Shown: positions 7,446 through 16,684, counted from the stretch's first letter. The stretch is 64,000 nt of DNA from Rhizobium terricola (GCF_012927355.1 NZ_JABBGK010000002.1:392758-456757), one strand, 5' to 3'. Numbers and translations: made by a program. Notes: generated from the letters alone by a model not told the origin.

Positions 7446-8384
7446 ATGAACGCACCTTTGCCGAGAGAAGCCCACCCTCAGCATGGCCGCGACGACAGCC
7501 AGTCCGTCGAGATCGTGCGAAGCGCGCTCCCCTCGAATTCGAGGCTCGCCGGCGCCGTCATCGCCCTCGGCAACTTCGACGGCTTTCACCGTGGCCACCG
7601 GTTCCTTCTGCAACAGGCGCATCGGCTCGCTGCTCGACGACTGCCGGTCGCGATCATGTCTGCGGAACCGCATCCACGGCAGTTCTTCAATCCCGGCACG
7701 CCGCTCCAGAGGCTTGCCCTGCCGACGCAGAAACATCGCCTGGCTCGAGAACTCGGCCTGGATTACGTGTTCGAACCCCGTTTCGATCGAAGCTTTGCGT
7801 CGCTGACGCCCCATGCCTTCGTTCGCGAGGTCCTGCACGACATGCTGCAGGTGTCGAATGTGGTGGTCGGGGAAAACTTCCGCTTCGGCGCCCGACGGGC
7901 TGGCGATTGCGCCATGCTCACCGAACTCTCGGCCGATCTGGGGATCGGTGTCGAAGTCGTGAGCCTTCAGGGCCGCTTCTCATCCAGCAGAATTCGCGAT
8001 GCGCTCGCATGCGGCGATCTCGACACGGTGCACGACTGCCTCGGCCGCACCTGGGAAGCCAAGATCGATCAGAGCGAAAACGGCCATGTGCTGGCAAGCG
8101 GGCTGATGCGCCCGGCCGAGGGACAATATCTTGTCCACGATCCCGACCGCGGAGAAACCTTCACGATCCGGCTGGATGCCTGCGGGCGGCTCGACGGCAT
8201 CCACGAGCAGACCGATCGTATTGCTTTTTTGACGCGGTTGCCGGCTGTCTTCCTGGCATCCCGATACGCCGTCGGCCTGCCCTTTGCTGCAACAGCGGAT
8301 GACCATGCATTAGACGCGGTTGCGGGCGCGTCGGGGCCGCATATCCCCCTTGCGGACCAAGCCTTCACGCATGTCGAGCCCTGA
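7446..8384 (+). CDS. FAD-synthetase (RibF N-terminal domain)-like protein without recognisable flavokinase domain
   Basis: This 312-residue protein carries the FMN adenylyltransferase fold of RibF. It has the HxGH-type nucleotide-binding motif GNFDGFHRGH (residues 42-51), EPHPRQFF, the FVREVLHDMLQ/VVVGENFRFG block and SSSRIRDALACGDLD near 185, matching RibF ISSTRIR. Bifunctional RibF continues with a riboflavin kinase domain containing a PTAN motif. The last ~110 residues here do not show it. The protein may adenylylate imported FMN or a related compound. It follows the BMP importer by 89 bp, which is the main argument that the importer handles a flavin. A second, full ribF elsewhere is expected but not visible in this window. 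Confidence 0.75.
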   Translation: MNAPLPREAHPQHGRDDSQSVEIVRSALPSNSRLAGAVIALGNFDGFHRGHRFLLQQAHRLAARRLPVAIMSAEPHPRQFFNPGTPLQRLALPTQKHRLARELGLDYVFEPRFDRSFASLTPHAFVREVLHDMLQVSNVVVGENFRFGARRAGDCAMLTELSADLGIGVEVVSLQGRFSSSRIRDALACGDLDTVHDCLGRTWEAKIDQSENGHVLASGLMRPAEGQYLVHDPDRGETFTIRLDACGRLDGIHEQTDRIAFLTRLPAVFLASRYAVGLPFAATADDHALDAVAGASGPHIPLADQAFTHVEP

Positions 8385-8468
8385 ACGAGCCCGACGGGCC
8401 GGGGCAATCGCTCCCGAGCCAAACGATCGACAGATCCCGACCGTATTTTGATTTCGCCTACCCGGACA

Positions 8469-10412
8469 CTAGTGATCCGATGCTGCCTGAAACATCGGCC
8501 CGCCGCGCCAGCGGGGGAAGCCGTAGCCATGGATTTCGACGAGATCGATGTCGGAGGACTTTTCGGCGATCCCTTCCGACAGGATGGTGGCGCCTTCGTC
8601 GGCCATGGCGCCGACCAGGCGATCGGCGATGGAGCCGAGATCCGCTTCAACGGCAGTGGCAGGGTCTAGGCAAAGCAGGCGCGCGACCTCGTCCGACGGC
8701 AGGGGCCGGCGATCACCGACGTTGTAATCATACCAGCCGCCACCCGACTTCTGCCCTTTCCGTCCGGCCCGGACCAACGTGTCGCCGAGGGTTTCGGGCA
8801 CGTTCCTGCCGGCGGCGCGTGCGCCTTCACGCTGGAGGAAGGCGATGTCGAGACCGCCGAGATCCTGCGCCTCGAACGGCCCCATGGCAAAGCCGTAGTG
8901 CCGCATGGCCGCGTCGATACTGGCGATGGCATGGCCCTGGCGCACCAGCGCTTCGGCCTCGGCGCGGTATCGCTTCAGGATGCGGTTGCCGATGAAGCCT
9001 TCGCAGATGCCCGAACGGACGGGTATCTTGCCGAGCATGCGCGCGAGCGCGAAGGCGGATGCGAGCGTGGCGTCACCGGTTTCAGGGGTCGGGACGATCT
9101 CCAGCAGCTTCATCACATTCGCCGGGCTGAAGAAATGCAGGCCGATGAAACGGGCGGGGTTGGCGAGGCCCTCGGCAATTTCCCGAGGATCGAGATAGGA
9201 GGTGTTGGTCGCCAGTATCGCGTCAGTCCGGCAGATACGGCCGAGCTTGGCGAACACGTCGCGCTTGACCGCAAGATCCTCGAACACCGCCTCGATCACC
9301 AGGTCGACATCGGCAAGGGCCGCATAGTCGGTCGAGCCTGCGACCCCGGCGATCCGCGCCTCGGCAGCGGCGTCCGTGAGGCGGCCGCGCTTCACGGCTC
9401 CGGCGAAGATGTCGGAGAGATTGGCGATGCCGCGTGCAACCGCCGCCTCGTCCCGCTCGATGAGGATGACCGGCAGGCCGGCGTCGCGGAGGGCGGCAGC
9501 AATCCCCGCGCCCATCGTGCCGCCGCCGATCACTGCGGCGGTGCGGAGCGGCAGGGCCGGCACACCGGAAAGGGCGGCGGGCTTCGGCGCCGCCCGTTCG
9601 GCGAAGAAGACGTGGCGCAACGCGGATGCCTGTGGGCCGGCGCGCAGTTCCAGGAAGGTGGCGCGTTCGAACGTCATGGCGGTGACGAAATCGCTTTCTG
9701 TCGCCCGGCGCAGGCAGGCGAGCGCCCGGAGCGGCGCGATCTCTCCCCTGGCCCGCTTGGTGATCCGGGCCTCGGCATCCGTCCAGAAGGCATCGTCCGC
9801 CACAGGGGCAGGCCGCTGCGGCAGCGGTTCGGGAAGCGTTCGGTTCGGTAGGTCCTTCGCCAGGGCGACCGCGGCCTCAAGCAGGTCAGCATCCACCACC
9901 TCGTCGATCAGGCCGAGTTCCAGCGCCCGGCCGGCACGCACCGGCTTGCCCGTGGTGACGAGGTCCACGGCCGCCTCGACACCCGCAAGCCTGATCGTTC
10001 GAACCGTTCCGCCGGCGCCCGGAACGATGCCGAGCGTCACCTCGGGCAAACCGACCGAGGCATCAGCCAACGCGAGGCGGAAACGGCAGGCAAGCGCCAA
10101 CTCGAAACCACCGCCGAGCGCCGAACCGTGGATCGCCGCGATCCATGGCCGGGCTGTGTTTTCGATCGCCGACACGACGTCCGGCAGATGCGGTTCCTGC
10201 GGTGGCTTGCCGAATTCGCTGACATCGGCCCCGGCCACGAAAGTGCGCCCCGCGCATTGCAGGACGACGGCCACGACGGCGGGATCCGCGTCGAGTGCGG
10301 TCACAGCGTCGAGCAGGCCCTGCCGCACGGCCTGGCTCAACGCGTTGACGGGCGGGTTGTCGATGGTGACGACGGCGACGTTGCCCTCACGGGCGATGCT
10401 GACGACTGGCAT
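8469..10412 (-). CDS. Fused enoyl-CoA hydratase / 3-hydroxyacyl-CoA dehydrogenase (FadB-like, PaaF-PaaH role)
   Basis: This is a 647-residue bifunctional beta-oxidation enzyme. The N-terminal crotonase domain (about 1-190) has the oxyanion segment GSALGGGFELALAC and PEVTLGIVPGAGGT, whose glutamates fit the catalytic pair. The dehydrogenase part has NAD motif GGGTMGAGIA near residue 293, catalytic-His segment GLHFFSPANVMKLLEIV and a C-terminal domain with GPFEAQDLGGLDI. It is the last gene of the paaN-liv operon, 6 bp after livF. No separate paaF or paaH is seen in the window, so it probably converts dehydroadipyl-CoA through 3-hydroxyadipyl-CoA to 3-oxoadipyl-CoA. A general fatty-acid role is possible. 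Confidence 0.88.
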   Translation of the reverse strand: MPVVSIAREGNVAVVTIDNPPVNALSQAVRQGLLDAVTALDADPAVVAVVLQCAGRTFVAGADVSEFGKPPQEPHLPDVVSAIENTARPWIAAIHGSALGGGFELALACRFRLALADASVGLPEVTLGIVPGAGGTVRTIRLAGVEAAVDLVTTGKPVRAGRALELGLIDEVVDADLLEAAVALAKDLPNRTLPEPLPQRPAPVADDAFWTDAEARITKRARGEIAPLRALACLRRATESDFVTAMTFERATFLELRAGPQASALRHVFFAERAAPKPAALSGVPALPLRTAAVIGGGTMGAGIAAALRDAGLPVILIERDEAAVARGIANLSDIFAGAVKRGRLTDAAAEARIAGVAGSTDYAALADVDLVIEAVFEDLAVKRDVFAKLGRICRTDAILATNTSYLDPREIAEGLANPARFIGLHFFSPANVMKLLEIVPTPETGDATLASAFALARMLGKIPVRSGICEGFIGNRILKRYRAEAEALVRQGHAIASIDAAMRHYGFAMGPFEAQDLGGLDIAFLQREGARAAGRNVPETLGDTLVRAGRKGQKSGGGWYDYNVGDRRPLPSDEVARLLCLDPATAVEADLGSIADRLVGAMADEGATILSEGIAEKSSDIDLVEIHGYGFPRWRGGPMFQAASDH

Positions 10413-10418
10413 GAGATT

Positions 10419-11120
10419 TCATATTCCCAGATAGGCTTCGCGGATCCGCGGATCGGCAAGCAACGCTTCGGCAGGTCCACCCATGGTGATCCTGCCGGTT
10501 TCCATGACGTAACCGCGATCGGCGACCGACAGGGCACCGAAGGCGTTCTGCTCGACAAGAAGCACAGTGACCTTGAGGTCCTTCATGCTTTTCACCACGT
10601 CGAAGATCTGCTGCACCAGGATCGGCGCCAGGCCCATCGACGGCTCGTCGAGCAGCAGGCAGGACGGGCGACCCATCAGAGCGCGGGCGATCGCCAGCAT
10701 CTGCTGCTGTCCACCGGAGAGACCGCCGGCGGCCAAGTTGCGCTTTTCGCGCAGGATGGGGAACATCTGGAAGGCGTTCTCCATGTCGCGCTCGACCCGG
10801 TCGTCGGTAAAGAGGAAGGCGCCGAGACGCAGGTTCTCCTCCACCGACAGGTTGGTGAAGATCTGCCTTCCTTCCGGCGACTGGGCCAGTCCGCGCTTCA
10901 GCCGCTTGTAGGCGGGTGTCGCGACGATCGATTCACCGCGGAAGATGATCTGCCCACCGCTCACCGGCTGGAGACCGGACAGGCAGCGCAGAAGCGTGGT
11001 CTTGCCCGCCCCGTTCGCCCCGACGATGGTGACGATCTCGCCGGATTCGATGGTGAGGTCGATGCCGTGCAGCGCCTCGATGCGGCCATAGCGCGACCGC
11101 AGGCCTTCAACTGTCAGCAT
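10419..11120 (-). CDS. livF: Branched-chain-amino-acid-type ABC transporter ATPase LivF
   Basis: This 233-residue ATPase opens [20 protein letters not shown]. Walker A is GANGAGKTT, the signature is LSGGQQQMLAIARAL and Walker B is LLLDEPSMGLAP. The ATG at 11120 has GAGGAG 7 bp upstream and lies inside the end of livG (14-bp overlap). With LivG it powers the LivHM channel. Its place between paaN and the hydratase/dehydrogenase gene implies transport of an aromatic acid or breakdown intermediate. LivF-class proteins themselves do not reveal the substrate. Confidence 0.88.
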   Translation of the reverse strand: MLTVEGLRSRYGRIEALHGIDLTIESGEIVTIVGANGAGKTTLLRCLSGLQPVSGGQIIFRGESIVATPAYKRLKRGLAQSPEGRQIFTNLSVEENLRLGAFLFTDDRVERDMENAFQMFPILREKRNLAAGGLSGGQQQMLAIARALMGRPSCLLLDEPSMGLAPILVQQIFDVVKSMKDLKVTVLLVEQNAFGALSVADRGYVMETGRITMGGPAEALLADPRIREAYLGI

Positions 11121-11892
11121 GGGACTTCTCCTCTGCCTGGGTTCCGAGATAGGCCGCGATGACATCCGGATTGCGCGAGACGGCGGCGGGATCGCCTTCG
11201 GCGATTTTCACCCCGTGATCGAGGACGACGATGTGGTTTGAGATCCGCATGACCATCTTCATGTCGTGCTCGACCAGGAGTATGGCAACGCCCGAGGCGG
11301 CGACCTCGGCAATCAGGTGGTCGATCTCGTCGGTCTCGACCGCGTTGCAGCCGGCGGCCGGTTCGTCGAGCAACAGAACCTTGGTATCGAGCGCCAGCGC
11401 TCGGGCGATCTCCAGCCGCTTCAGCGCGCCGTAGGAGAGGCTGCCCGCCTCCAGTTCGGCCGCATTGGCAAGACCGACGCGGGCGAGCAGCTTGCGCGCG
11501 CCCTCTTCCGCCTCGCGCGAGCGTCGGCGGGAGGCCGGAAGCGCGAGGAGGTCGGCCAGCACGGATCCGCTTTCCCGCAGATGGAAGCCGGCGATGGCGT
11601 TTTCCAGAACCGTCATGTTCTGGAAGATCTGCAGGTTCTGGAAGGTGCGCGACATGCCGCGCCGCGCCAGAAGATGCGGCGACAGACCGGTGACTTCTTC
11701 GCCGGCGAGCCGCACCTTGCCGGATTTCGGCGTGTAGACGCCGGAAATCATGTTGAACAGCGTGGTCTTGCCAGCCCCGTTCGGGCCGATGACCGAGACG
11801 ATTTCACCTGGATTGACGGAAAAGCTCACATCGTCGACGGCGCGCAGGCCACCGAAGGAGATCCCCAATCCCTCGACACTGAGAAGGCTCAT
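11107..11892 (-). CDS. livG: Branched-chain-amino-acid-type ABC transporter ATPase LivG
   Basis: This is a 261-residue ATPase with Walker [13 protein letters not shown], the LivG-specific insertion [23 protein letters not shown], signature [15 protein letters not shown] and Walker [10 protein letters not shown]. The C-terminus ([10 protein letters not shown]) is typical of LivG. The signature reads LSYGALKR instead of LSGGQ, which is common in this subfamily. The start overlaps the livM stop by ATGA and the end overlaps livF, indicating tight coupling in the operon. Confidence 0.88.
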   Translation of the reverse strand: MSLLSVEGLGISFGGLRAVDDVSFSVNPGEIVSVIGPNGAGKTTLFNMISGVYTPKSGKVRLAGEEVTGLSPHLLARRGMSRTFQNLQIFQNMTVLENAIAGFHLRESGSVLADLLALPASRRRSREAEEGARKLLARVGLANAAELEAGSLSYGALKRLEIARALALDTKVLLLDEPAAGCNAVETDEIDHLIAEVAASGVAILLVEHDMKMVMRISNHIVVLDHGVKIAEGDPAAVSRNPDVIAAYLGTQAEEKSHADS

Positions 11893-12845
11893 GCTCCCCT
11901 CCCCGAGAATTGACGCACCAGCGACGGCAGCAGGCCGTCACGCAGGAAGATCATCACCAGCATCATCACCAGACCGAGCATGACCTGCTCGTATTCCGCA
12001 AAGACTGTCAGCACCTGCGGCAACAGGGTGAGTATGCCTGCGCCCAGGATCGCACCGAGCACGGAGCCCGCCCCTCCGAGCACCGCCATGGTGACCAGCT
12101 CGATCGAATGCATGTAGCCGGCGACATCCGGCGTGATGAACTTGTTCTGAAGCGCAAGCAGGGAGCCGGAGACGGAGGCAAAGACGGCCGAGATGACGAA
12201 AGCCTGGAGCTTCAGCCGCGCGACGTCGACGCCGACCGTGCTGGCGGCGATTTCCGAACCGTGGAGCGCCCGCAGGGCACGGCCGGTCGGGCTGGCGTGC
12301 AGGTTGAGCACCAGCCATGCACCGACCATCAAACAGAAGCCGCAGAAGAAGTACCAGAATTCCGCCGTGGAGAGGTCGAGGCCGACGCCCTTTAGCGCCT
12401 GCCGCAGACCGAGATCGGCAACCGCGATGCCGTCCGGCCCGCCGGTCAGCCAGGCCTCGTTGGACAGCACCATCGACACCAGGATGCCGAAGCCGAGGGA
12501 GGCCACGGCGAGATAGTACCCCCTGAGCCTTAGGATCGGGCGGCCGACCGCGTAGGCGATGAGCGCCGACAGGACCGCGCCGAGCACCGCCGCCAGGGCC
12601 GGGTGAAGGCCGAGATGGGCAGGAGCCAGTGCGGAGGCGTAGGCGCCGATCCCGGCGAAACCCGCATGGCCGAGGCTGATCTGGCCGGCGAAGCCGGTCA
12701 GGATGACGATGCCGAGCACCGCGACGCCATTGACGAAAAGCAGCGCACCGACGCGGAAATAATAAGAGGATGGAAAGAAGAAAGGTGTCACGGCTATGAG
12801 CAGCGCGAGAACGAGAAGCGTGGTCTGTTTTGTCGTGAGCCGCAT
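11889..12845 (-). CDS. livM: Branched-chain-amino-acid-type ABC transporter permease LivM
   Basis: This 318-residue inner-membrane permease has multiple hydrophobic helices. It carries the LivM hallmarks [21 protein letters not shown] and [20 protein letters not shown], plus the ATPase-contact stretch [20 protein letters not shown]. The C-terminal [14 protein letters not shown] is also family-like. The ATG at 12845 is preferred, and a GTG at 12851 overlapping the livH stop is the alternative. It pairs with LivH to form the channel. Confidence 0.86.
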   Translation of the reverse strand: MRLTTKQTTLLVLALLIAVTPFFFPSSYYFRVGALLFVNGVAVLGIVILTGFAGQISLGHAGFAGIGAYASALAPAHLGLHPALAAVLGAVLSALIAYAVGRPILRLRGYYLAVASLGFGILVSMVLSNEAWLTGGPDGIAVADLGLRQALKGVGLDLSTAEFWYFFCGFCLMVGAWLVLNLHASPTGRALRALHGSEIAASTVGVDVARLKLQAFVISAVFASVSGSLLALQNKFITPDVAGYMHSIELVTMAVLGGAGSVLGAILGAGILTLLPQVLTVFAEYEQVMLGLVMMLVMIFLRDGLLPSLVRQFSGRGA

Positions 12846-12847
12846 GA

Positions 12848-13720
12848 TCACACCCGATTGACCGAGTTGCGTCCGAAGATGCCTTGCGGCATGGCGAAGA
12901 GCACCGCGAGGATGACGACGAAGGCGACCGCGTCCTTGTATTGCGAACTGAGGAAGCCCGCAGTCAGCGCCTCGAACAAGCCAAGCAGGATGCCGCCGAC
13001 AAGCGCGCCCTTGGGATTGCCCATGCCGCCGAGCATGGCCGCGGCAAATCCCTTCAACGCAAGCGCGATACCGAGGTCGTAACTAGTCAGCGTTATCGGT
13101 GTGACCAGCACTCCCGCAAGCGCGCCGATCGCCGCCGACAGGGCAAACGACATCGTCATCACCCAATTGGTGTTGATGCCGACCAGCTGGGCCGCCAGGC
13201 GGTTGTTCGACGTGGCGAGCACCGCCTTGCCGGTCAGCGTACGGGTGAAGAAGAGATAGAGCGCCACGAAGATCACGATCGCGCCGGCGATGACCCACAG
13301 GCTCTGCGGCAGGATCGTCGCGGCCAGGATCTGGATCGGCTCATCGCCGGAAAAGGCCGGCAGGCGGTGCAGCTGCTTGTCGAAAACGAGCTGGGTCACC
13401 CCACGAATGAAGATCGACGCTCCGATGGTGATGATGATCAGCGACACCACCGGTGCGCCGCGCGCCGGCGCGATCGCCAGGCGGTTGAGGGCAACGCCGA
13501 TCGCGGCGGTGAGCCCAATCGCGATCAGGGCCGCCAGCGGCAGGGGCAGGCCGGCATCGAAGGCGAAGACGGTGATCATGCCACCGAGCATGACGAACTC
13601 GCCCTGGGCGAAGTTCACGACGTCCGAGGCGTTGTAGATGATGGTGAAGCCCAGCGCGACGAGCGCATAGACCGCGCCGACCGTCAGGCCGGACAGGAGA
13701 AACTGCATCAGTTCAGGCAT
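12848..13720 (-). CDS. livH: Branched-chain-amino-acid-type ABC transporter permease LivH
   Basis: This 290-residue permease starts MPELMQFLLSGLTVGAVYAL. It has the family-defining GFTIIYNASDVVNFAQGEFVMLG segment and ALKGFAAAMLGGMGNPKGAL near the C-terminus. Its hydrophobic profile fits eight or more membrane helices. It lies about 100 bp downstream of the binding-protein gene, separated by two strong hairpins, and its stop is a few bases from the livM start. Confidence 0.86.
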   Translation of the reverse strand: MPELMQFLLSGLTVGAVYALVALGFTIIYNASDVVNFAQGEFVMLGGMITVFAFDAGLPLPLAALIAIGLTAAIGVALNRLAIAPARGAPVVSLIIITIGASIFIRGVTQLVFDKQLHRLPAFSGDEPIQILAATILPQSLWVIAGAIVIFVALYLFFTRTLTGKAVLATSNNRLAAQLVGINTNWVMTMSFALSAAIGALAGVLVTPITLTSYDLGIALALKGFAAAMLGGMGNPKGALVGGILLGLFEALTAGFLSSQYKDAVAFVVILAVLFAMPQGIFGRNSVNRV

Positions 13721-13754
13721 CGAAATCCCCGTTGTGGCCGAACGTTTCGGCGTC

Positions 13755-13814
13755 GGGACCCGCAGCGGCTGCGGGTTCCCTCGCCAAGGCTGGCCGTCCG
13801 CCGAAGCGGACGGC
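13755..13814 (-). promoter_or_regulatory. Tandem hairpins between binding-protein gene and livH
   Basis: The hairpin nearer the binding-protein gene is perfect: GCCGTCCGC (13793-13801) pairs with GCGGACGGC (13806-13814) around CGAA. The second pairs GGGACCCGCAG (13755-13765) with CTGCGGGTTCCC (13769-13780), with one bulged T. They begin 9 bp after the binding-protein stop. The likely effect is to stabilise the upstream message so that more binding protein than membrane complex is made. Confidence 0.6.
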
Positions 13815-13822
13815 TCGGGTGC

Positions 13823-14965
13823 TTATTCGATGATGGTCCAGCCACCGTTCTTGATCTCGAGCATACGGAATGCCGAGAGATCGAGGCCGAGATGGTCATC
13901 CGCCTTCATGGTCACGACACCGGTGGTGCCAGCGAGGCCGGAGGTTGCCTCGATCGCGTCGCGGATCGCTTCGGGTTCGGCCGAGCCGGCCCGGCCGAGT
14001 GCATCCACAAGGATACGGAAAGCGTCATGGGCATAGCCGCCGAAGGTCGACACGGCAGCGCCGGTCTTCTTCTCGTAGGCGGCCTTGTATGCCGTCACGA
14101 CAGACTTCTGCGGATCCCCGTCGGCGAGAATGCCAGCGACCAGCAGCGCGGTGCCCGGAAGGCGAACGCCCTCGGCCGCCTTCGCGCCGGCGAGTTCGAT
14201 AAAGCCGTCGGAGGCGACGCCGTGGGACTGATAGAGCGGCAGGCCGACGGCGAGCTGCGCATAATTGCGCGTGACGACCGACGGGCCCTGGCCGAAGCCG
14301 GCATTGAGCACGGCCTGGACGCCGGCGGCACCCTTGATGTTGGTGAGCTGCGGCGTCACGTCGGCATCCTGCGGGCCGTAGGTCTCGTCGACGACGATCT
14401 CGATGCCATAGTCACCTGCGACCGCGACGCATTGCTTGTGCATCGAGGCGCCGAAGCCATCCGTGCCCGAAATCATGCCGATCTTGCTGATCGCATTCTT
14501 CTTCATGTTTTCGAAGATCTTCTGGCAGGCCATGCGATCGGTGTGCGGGGTCTTGAACACCCAGTGCTTGACCGGATCGATGATCTCGATCGCGCCGGCA
14601 AGCGAGATGAAGGGCACTTCCGCATCTTCGGCGACCTGGATGATCGACATGGTCGTGCCCGTGGTCGTTCCGCCGATGATGGCGACAACCTCGTCGTCCT
14701 CGACCAGGCGCGTCGCAAAGGTGCGCGCCTTGTTCGGATCGCCGCCGTCGTCATAGAGGACAAGCTTGAGCGGTTCGCCGTTCACGCCGCCCGCGGCGTT
14801 GATTTCCTCCACCAGCATTTCCAGCGTCTTTGCTTCCGGGTCGCCGAGGAACGAGGCCGGGCCCGTTGCAGATACGGTTGCGCCGATCCTGATTTCCGCT
14901 CTGGAAGCGGTTGCGACACCCATTGCCATCAGCACGGCGAGTGCCGTCGTCGTCTTGATCCTCAT
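13823..14965 (-). CDS. Liv-type (Peripla_BP_6) ABC transporter substrate-binding protein
   Basis: This is a 380-residue periplasmic receptor with a signal peptide (about 1-22, ending ASRA). The mature EIRIGATVSATGPASFLGDPEAKTLEM is the usual start of leucine/aromatic-acid-binding proteins. IGGTTTGTTMS forms the loop that normally grips the ligand carboxylate, and GVVTMKADDHLGLD is near the end. It sits 40 bp after paaN and ahead of livHMGF. By context the ligand is probably phenylacetate, another aryl acid or an aromatic amino acid rather than leucine. Confidence 0.87.
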   Translation of the reverse strand: MRIKTTTALAVLMAMGVATASRAEIRIGATVSATGPASFLGDPEAKTLEMLVEEINAAGGVNGEPLKLVLYDDGGDPNKARTFATRLVEDDEVVAIIGGTTTGTTMSIIQVAEDAEVPFISLAGAIEIIDPVKHWVFKTPHTDRMACQKIFENMKKNAISKIGMISGTDGFGASMHKQCVAVAGDYGIEIVVDETYGPQDADVTPQLTNIKGAAGVQAVLNAGFGQGPSVVTRNYAQLAVGLPLYQSHGVASDGFIELAGAKAAEGVRLPGTALLVAGILADGDPQKSVVTAYKAAYEKKTGAAVSTFGGYAHDAFRILVDALGRAGSAEPEAIRDAIEATSGLAGTTGVVTMKADDHLGLDLSAFRMLEIKNGGWTIIE

Positions 14966-15005
14966 TCCTGTCTCCTCCCTGAGAACATTGAAAAATAGAG
15001 CTGGC

Positions 15006-16658
15006 TCACGCCGCTTTGGGGCGGCGCCACATAGCCATCCGGAACCTGTTGGTCACGAAGGCCGAGTCGGTGAGGCTGGCATTGCCGGCCGGGTTGCCGC
15101 CCGTGACATGGAAGTCCGAGAAGGCGGCTGACTGATTGACGAAGATGTTGCCGGTCAGGTTGATCGACAGGTTGACGCCGGATCGGGCAAACGCCTTCGC
15201 CGCTCCGGCGATGCGTGCCTCGTCGGTGTCGTAGAGGGCTGCGGTGATGGCCCCCTTGCGTCGGGCAAGGCCAGCCGCTGCCTCGATGCCGGCCTCGGCG
15301 CTGTCGACCGCAACCGCGAAGGCAACCGGTCCGAAGCACTCCTCCTCGTGAGCCTTCGTCCCGGCGGCGTCGACGGCCACGATCAGCGGTGTCGCGCTAC
15401 GGCCCGAGGCGAGCGGCGCGGAGTCGCGGACGACACGGCCGAACGCGCGCGCCTTGCCGATGCACTCAAGCGTCGCCGGGTTGGCAATCGCGCCGCAGAC
15501 GCCGGCGGCCCGGGCCGGGTCGCTCAGCAGGGCATCCACCGCCGCGCCGATCGATGCCGCCACCTCGTCGAAAGACTTGTGCCCCTCATTCGTGACGATG
15601 CCGTCGCGCGGGATGAAGATATCCTGCGGCGCCGTGCACATCTGCCCGGAATAGAGCGACAGCGAGAAGGCGATGTTGGCACACATGCCGGCAAAATCGT
15701 CGGTCGCGGCGATGACGATCGAGTTGACGCCAGCCTCCTCGGTGAACACCTGGGCGGAACGGGCGTTGTCGCGCACCCAGTCGCCGAAGGCACTGGAGCC
15801 GGTGTAGTCGATGATGCCGATGTCCGGATGCGTGACCAGGTCCCGGGTGATCTCGGCGCCGACGGCATCGACCGCCAGCAGCACGACGTCGGCGGGAAGG
15901 CCGGCTTCGACGAGCACCTCGCGCGCCACTTTCACGGTCAGCGCAAGCGGCAGGATGGCGCCCGGATGCGGCTTGACGATCACGGTGTTTCCGGTCGCGA
16001 GGCTGGCGAACAAGCCCGGATAGCTGTTCCAGGTCGGGAAAGTCTGACAGCCGATCACGAGGGCAACCCCGCGCGGGACGACCTGCCAGTTCTTCTGCAG
16101 GACGATCGAGGGCGCCTTGCCCTGGGGCTTTTCCCAGACGACTTCGCCCGGCGTGCGCGTCATCTCGACCCAGGCCGTGGCGACGGCCTCGAGACCGCGG
16201 TCCTGCGCATGTGGACCGCCCGCCTGGAAGGCCATCGCAAAGGCCTGACCGGTCGTGTGCATGACGGCATTGGCGATCTCGAAGCTGAGGCGGTTCAGCC
16301 GTGTGAGGATTTCCAGGCACACGCCGACCCGACGCTCGGGTGAGGCATCGGCCCAAATATCACCGGCTGCCCGCGATGCCGCGGCAAGAGCCGCACTGTC
16401 TGATGCCGGATAGGAAATTCCAAGTGCGGGCCCCCACGGCGACATCTCCGCGCCGAGACGTCCGGTTTCGGGATGGCCGGCGATCTCGAAGGACTTGCCA
16501 AGGAGAGCGTTGAACGATGCTTCTCCGTCGTCCTTCGCCGTCTCGCCGTAGATCTTGCCACTCGGGATCTCGGGAAACGCAGACCAGAAGCCACGCGTGG
16601 AGAGCGCCTTCACGGCATCTTCCAGCAGACCACGATGACGATCGAACAAAGCACTCAC
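15006..16658 (-). CDS. paaN: Phenylacetic acid degradation protein PaaN (aldehyde dehydrogenase superfamily)
   Basis: This is a 550-residue aldehyde-dehydrogenase-fold protein of the PaaN type. The NAD-binding part includes VVPRGVALVIGCQTFPTWNSY and GNTVIVKPHPGAILP. TEEAGVNSIVI follows the usual glutamate region, and YSGQMCTAPQDIFIP carries the candidate nucleophile Cys. The N-terminal HRGLLEDAVKALSTRGFWSAFPE is family-specific. PaaN-type proteins are associated with ring opening in phenylacetate catabolism, yet a full PaaZ is also encoded here (20123-22186), so its exact step is unclear. It is the first gene of the operon running into the Liv-type transporter. Upstream lie the GACCGACCGGTCGGTC operator and the divergent paaG. 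Confidence 0.85.
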   Translation of the reverse strand: MSALFDRHRGLLEDAVKALSTRGFWSAFPEIPSGKIYGETAKDDGEASFNALLGKSFEIAGHPETGRLGAEMSPWGPALGISYPASDSAALAAASRAAGDIWADASPERRVGVCLEILTRLNRLSFEIANAVMHTTGQAFAMAFQAGGPHAQDRGLEAVATAWVEMTRTPGEVVWEKPQGKAPSIVLQKNWQVVPRGVALVIGCQTFPTWNSYPGLFASLATGNTVIVKPHPGAILPLALTVKVAREVLVEAGLPADVVLLAVDAVGAEITRDLVTHPDIGIIDYTGSSAFGDWVRDNARSAQVFTEEAGVNSIVIAATDDFAGMCANIAFSLSLYSGQMCTAPQDIFIPRDGIVTNEGHKSFDEVAASIGAAVDALLSDPARAAGVCGAIANPATLECIGKARAFGRVVRDSAPLASGRSATPLIVAVDAAGTKAHEEECFGPVAFAVAVDSAEAGIEAAAGLARRKGAITAALYDTDEARIAGAAKAFARSGVNLSINLTGNIFVNQSAAFSDFHVTGGNPAGNASLTDSAFVTNRFRMAMWRRPKAA

Positions 16659-16684
16659 TGCAATTTCCTCCCTGCTTGCGATTT

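Noticed and set aside
12884..14998. A 704-codon plus-strand frame under livH and the binding-protein gene
   Set aside because: It lies opposite two clearly recognised genes and encodes an Arg/Asp/His-rich sequence without motifs.
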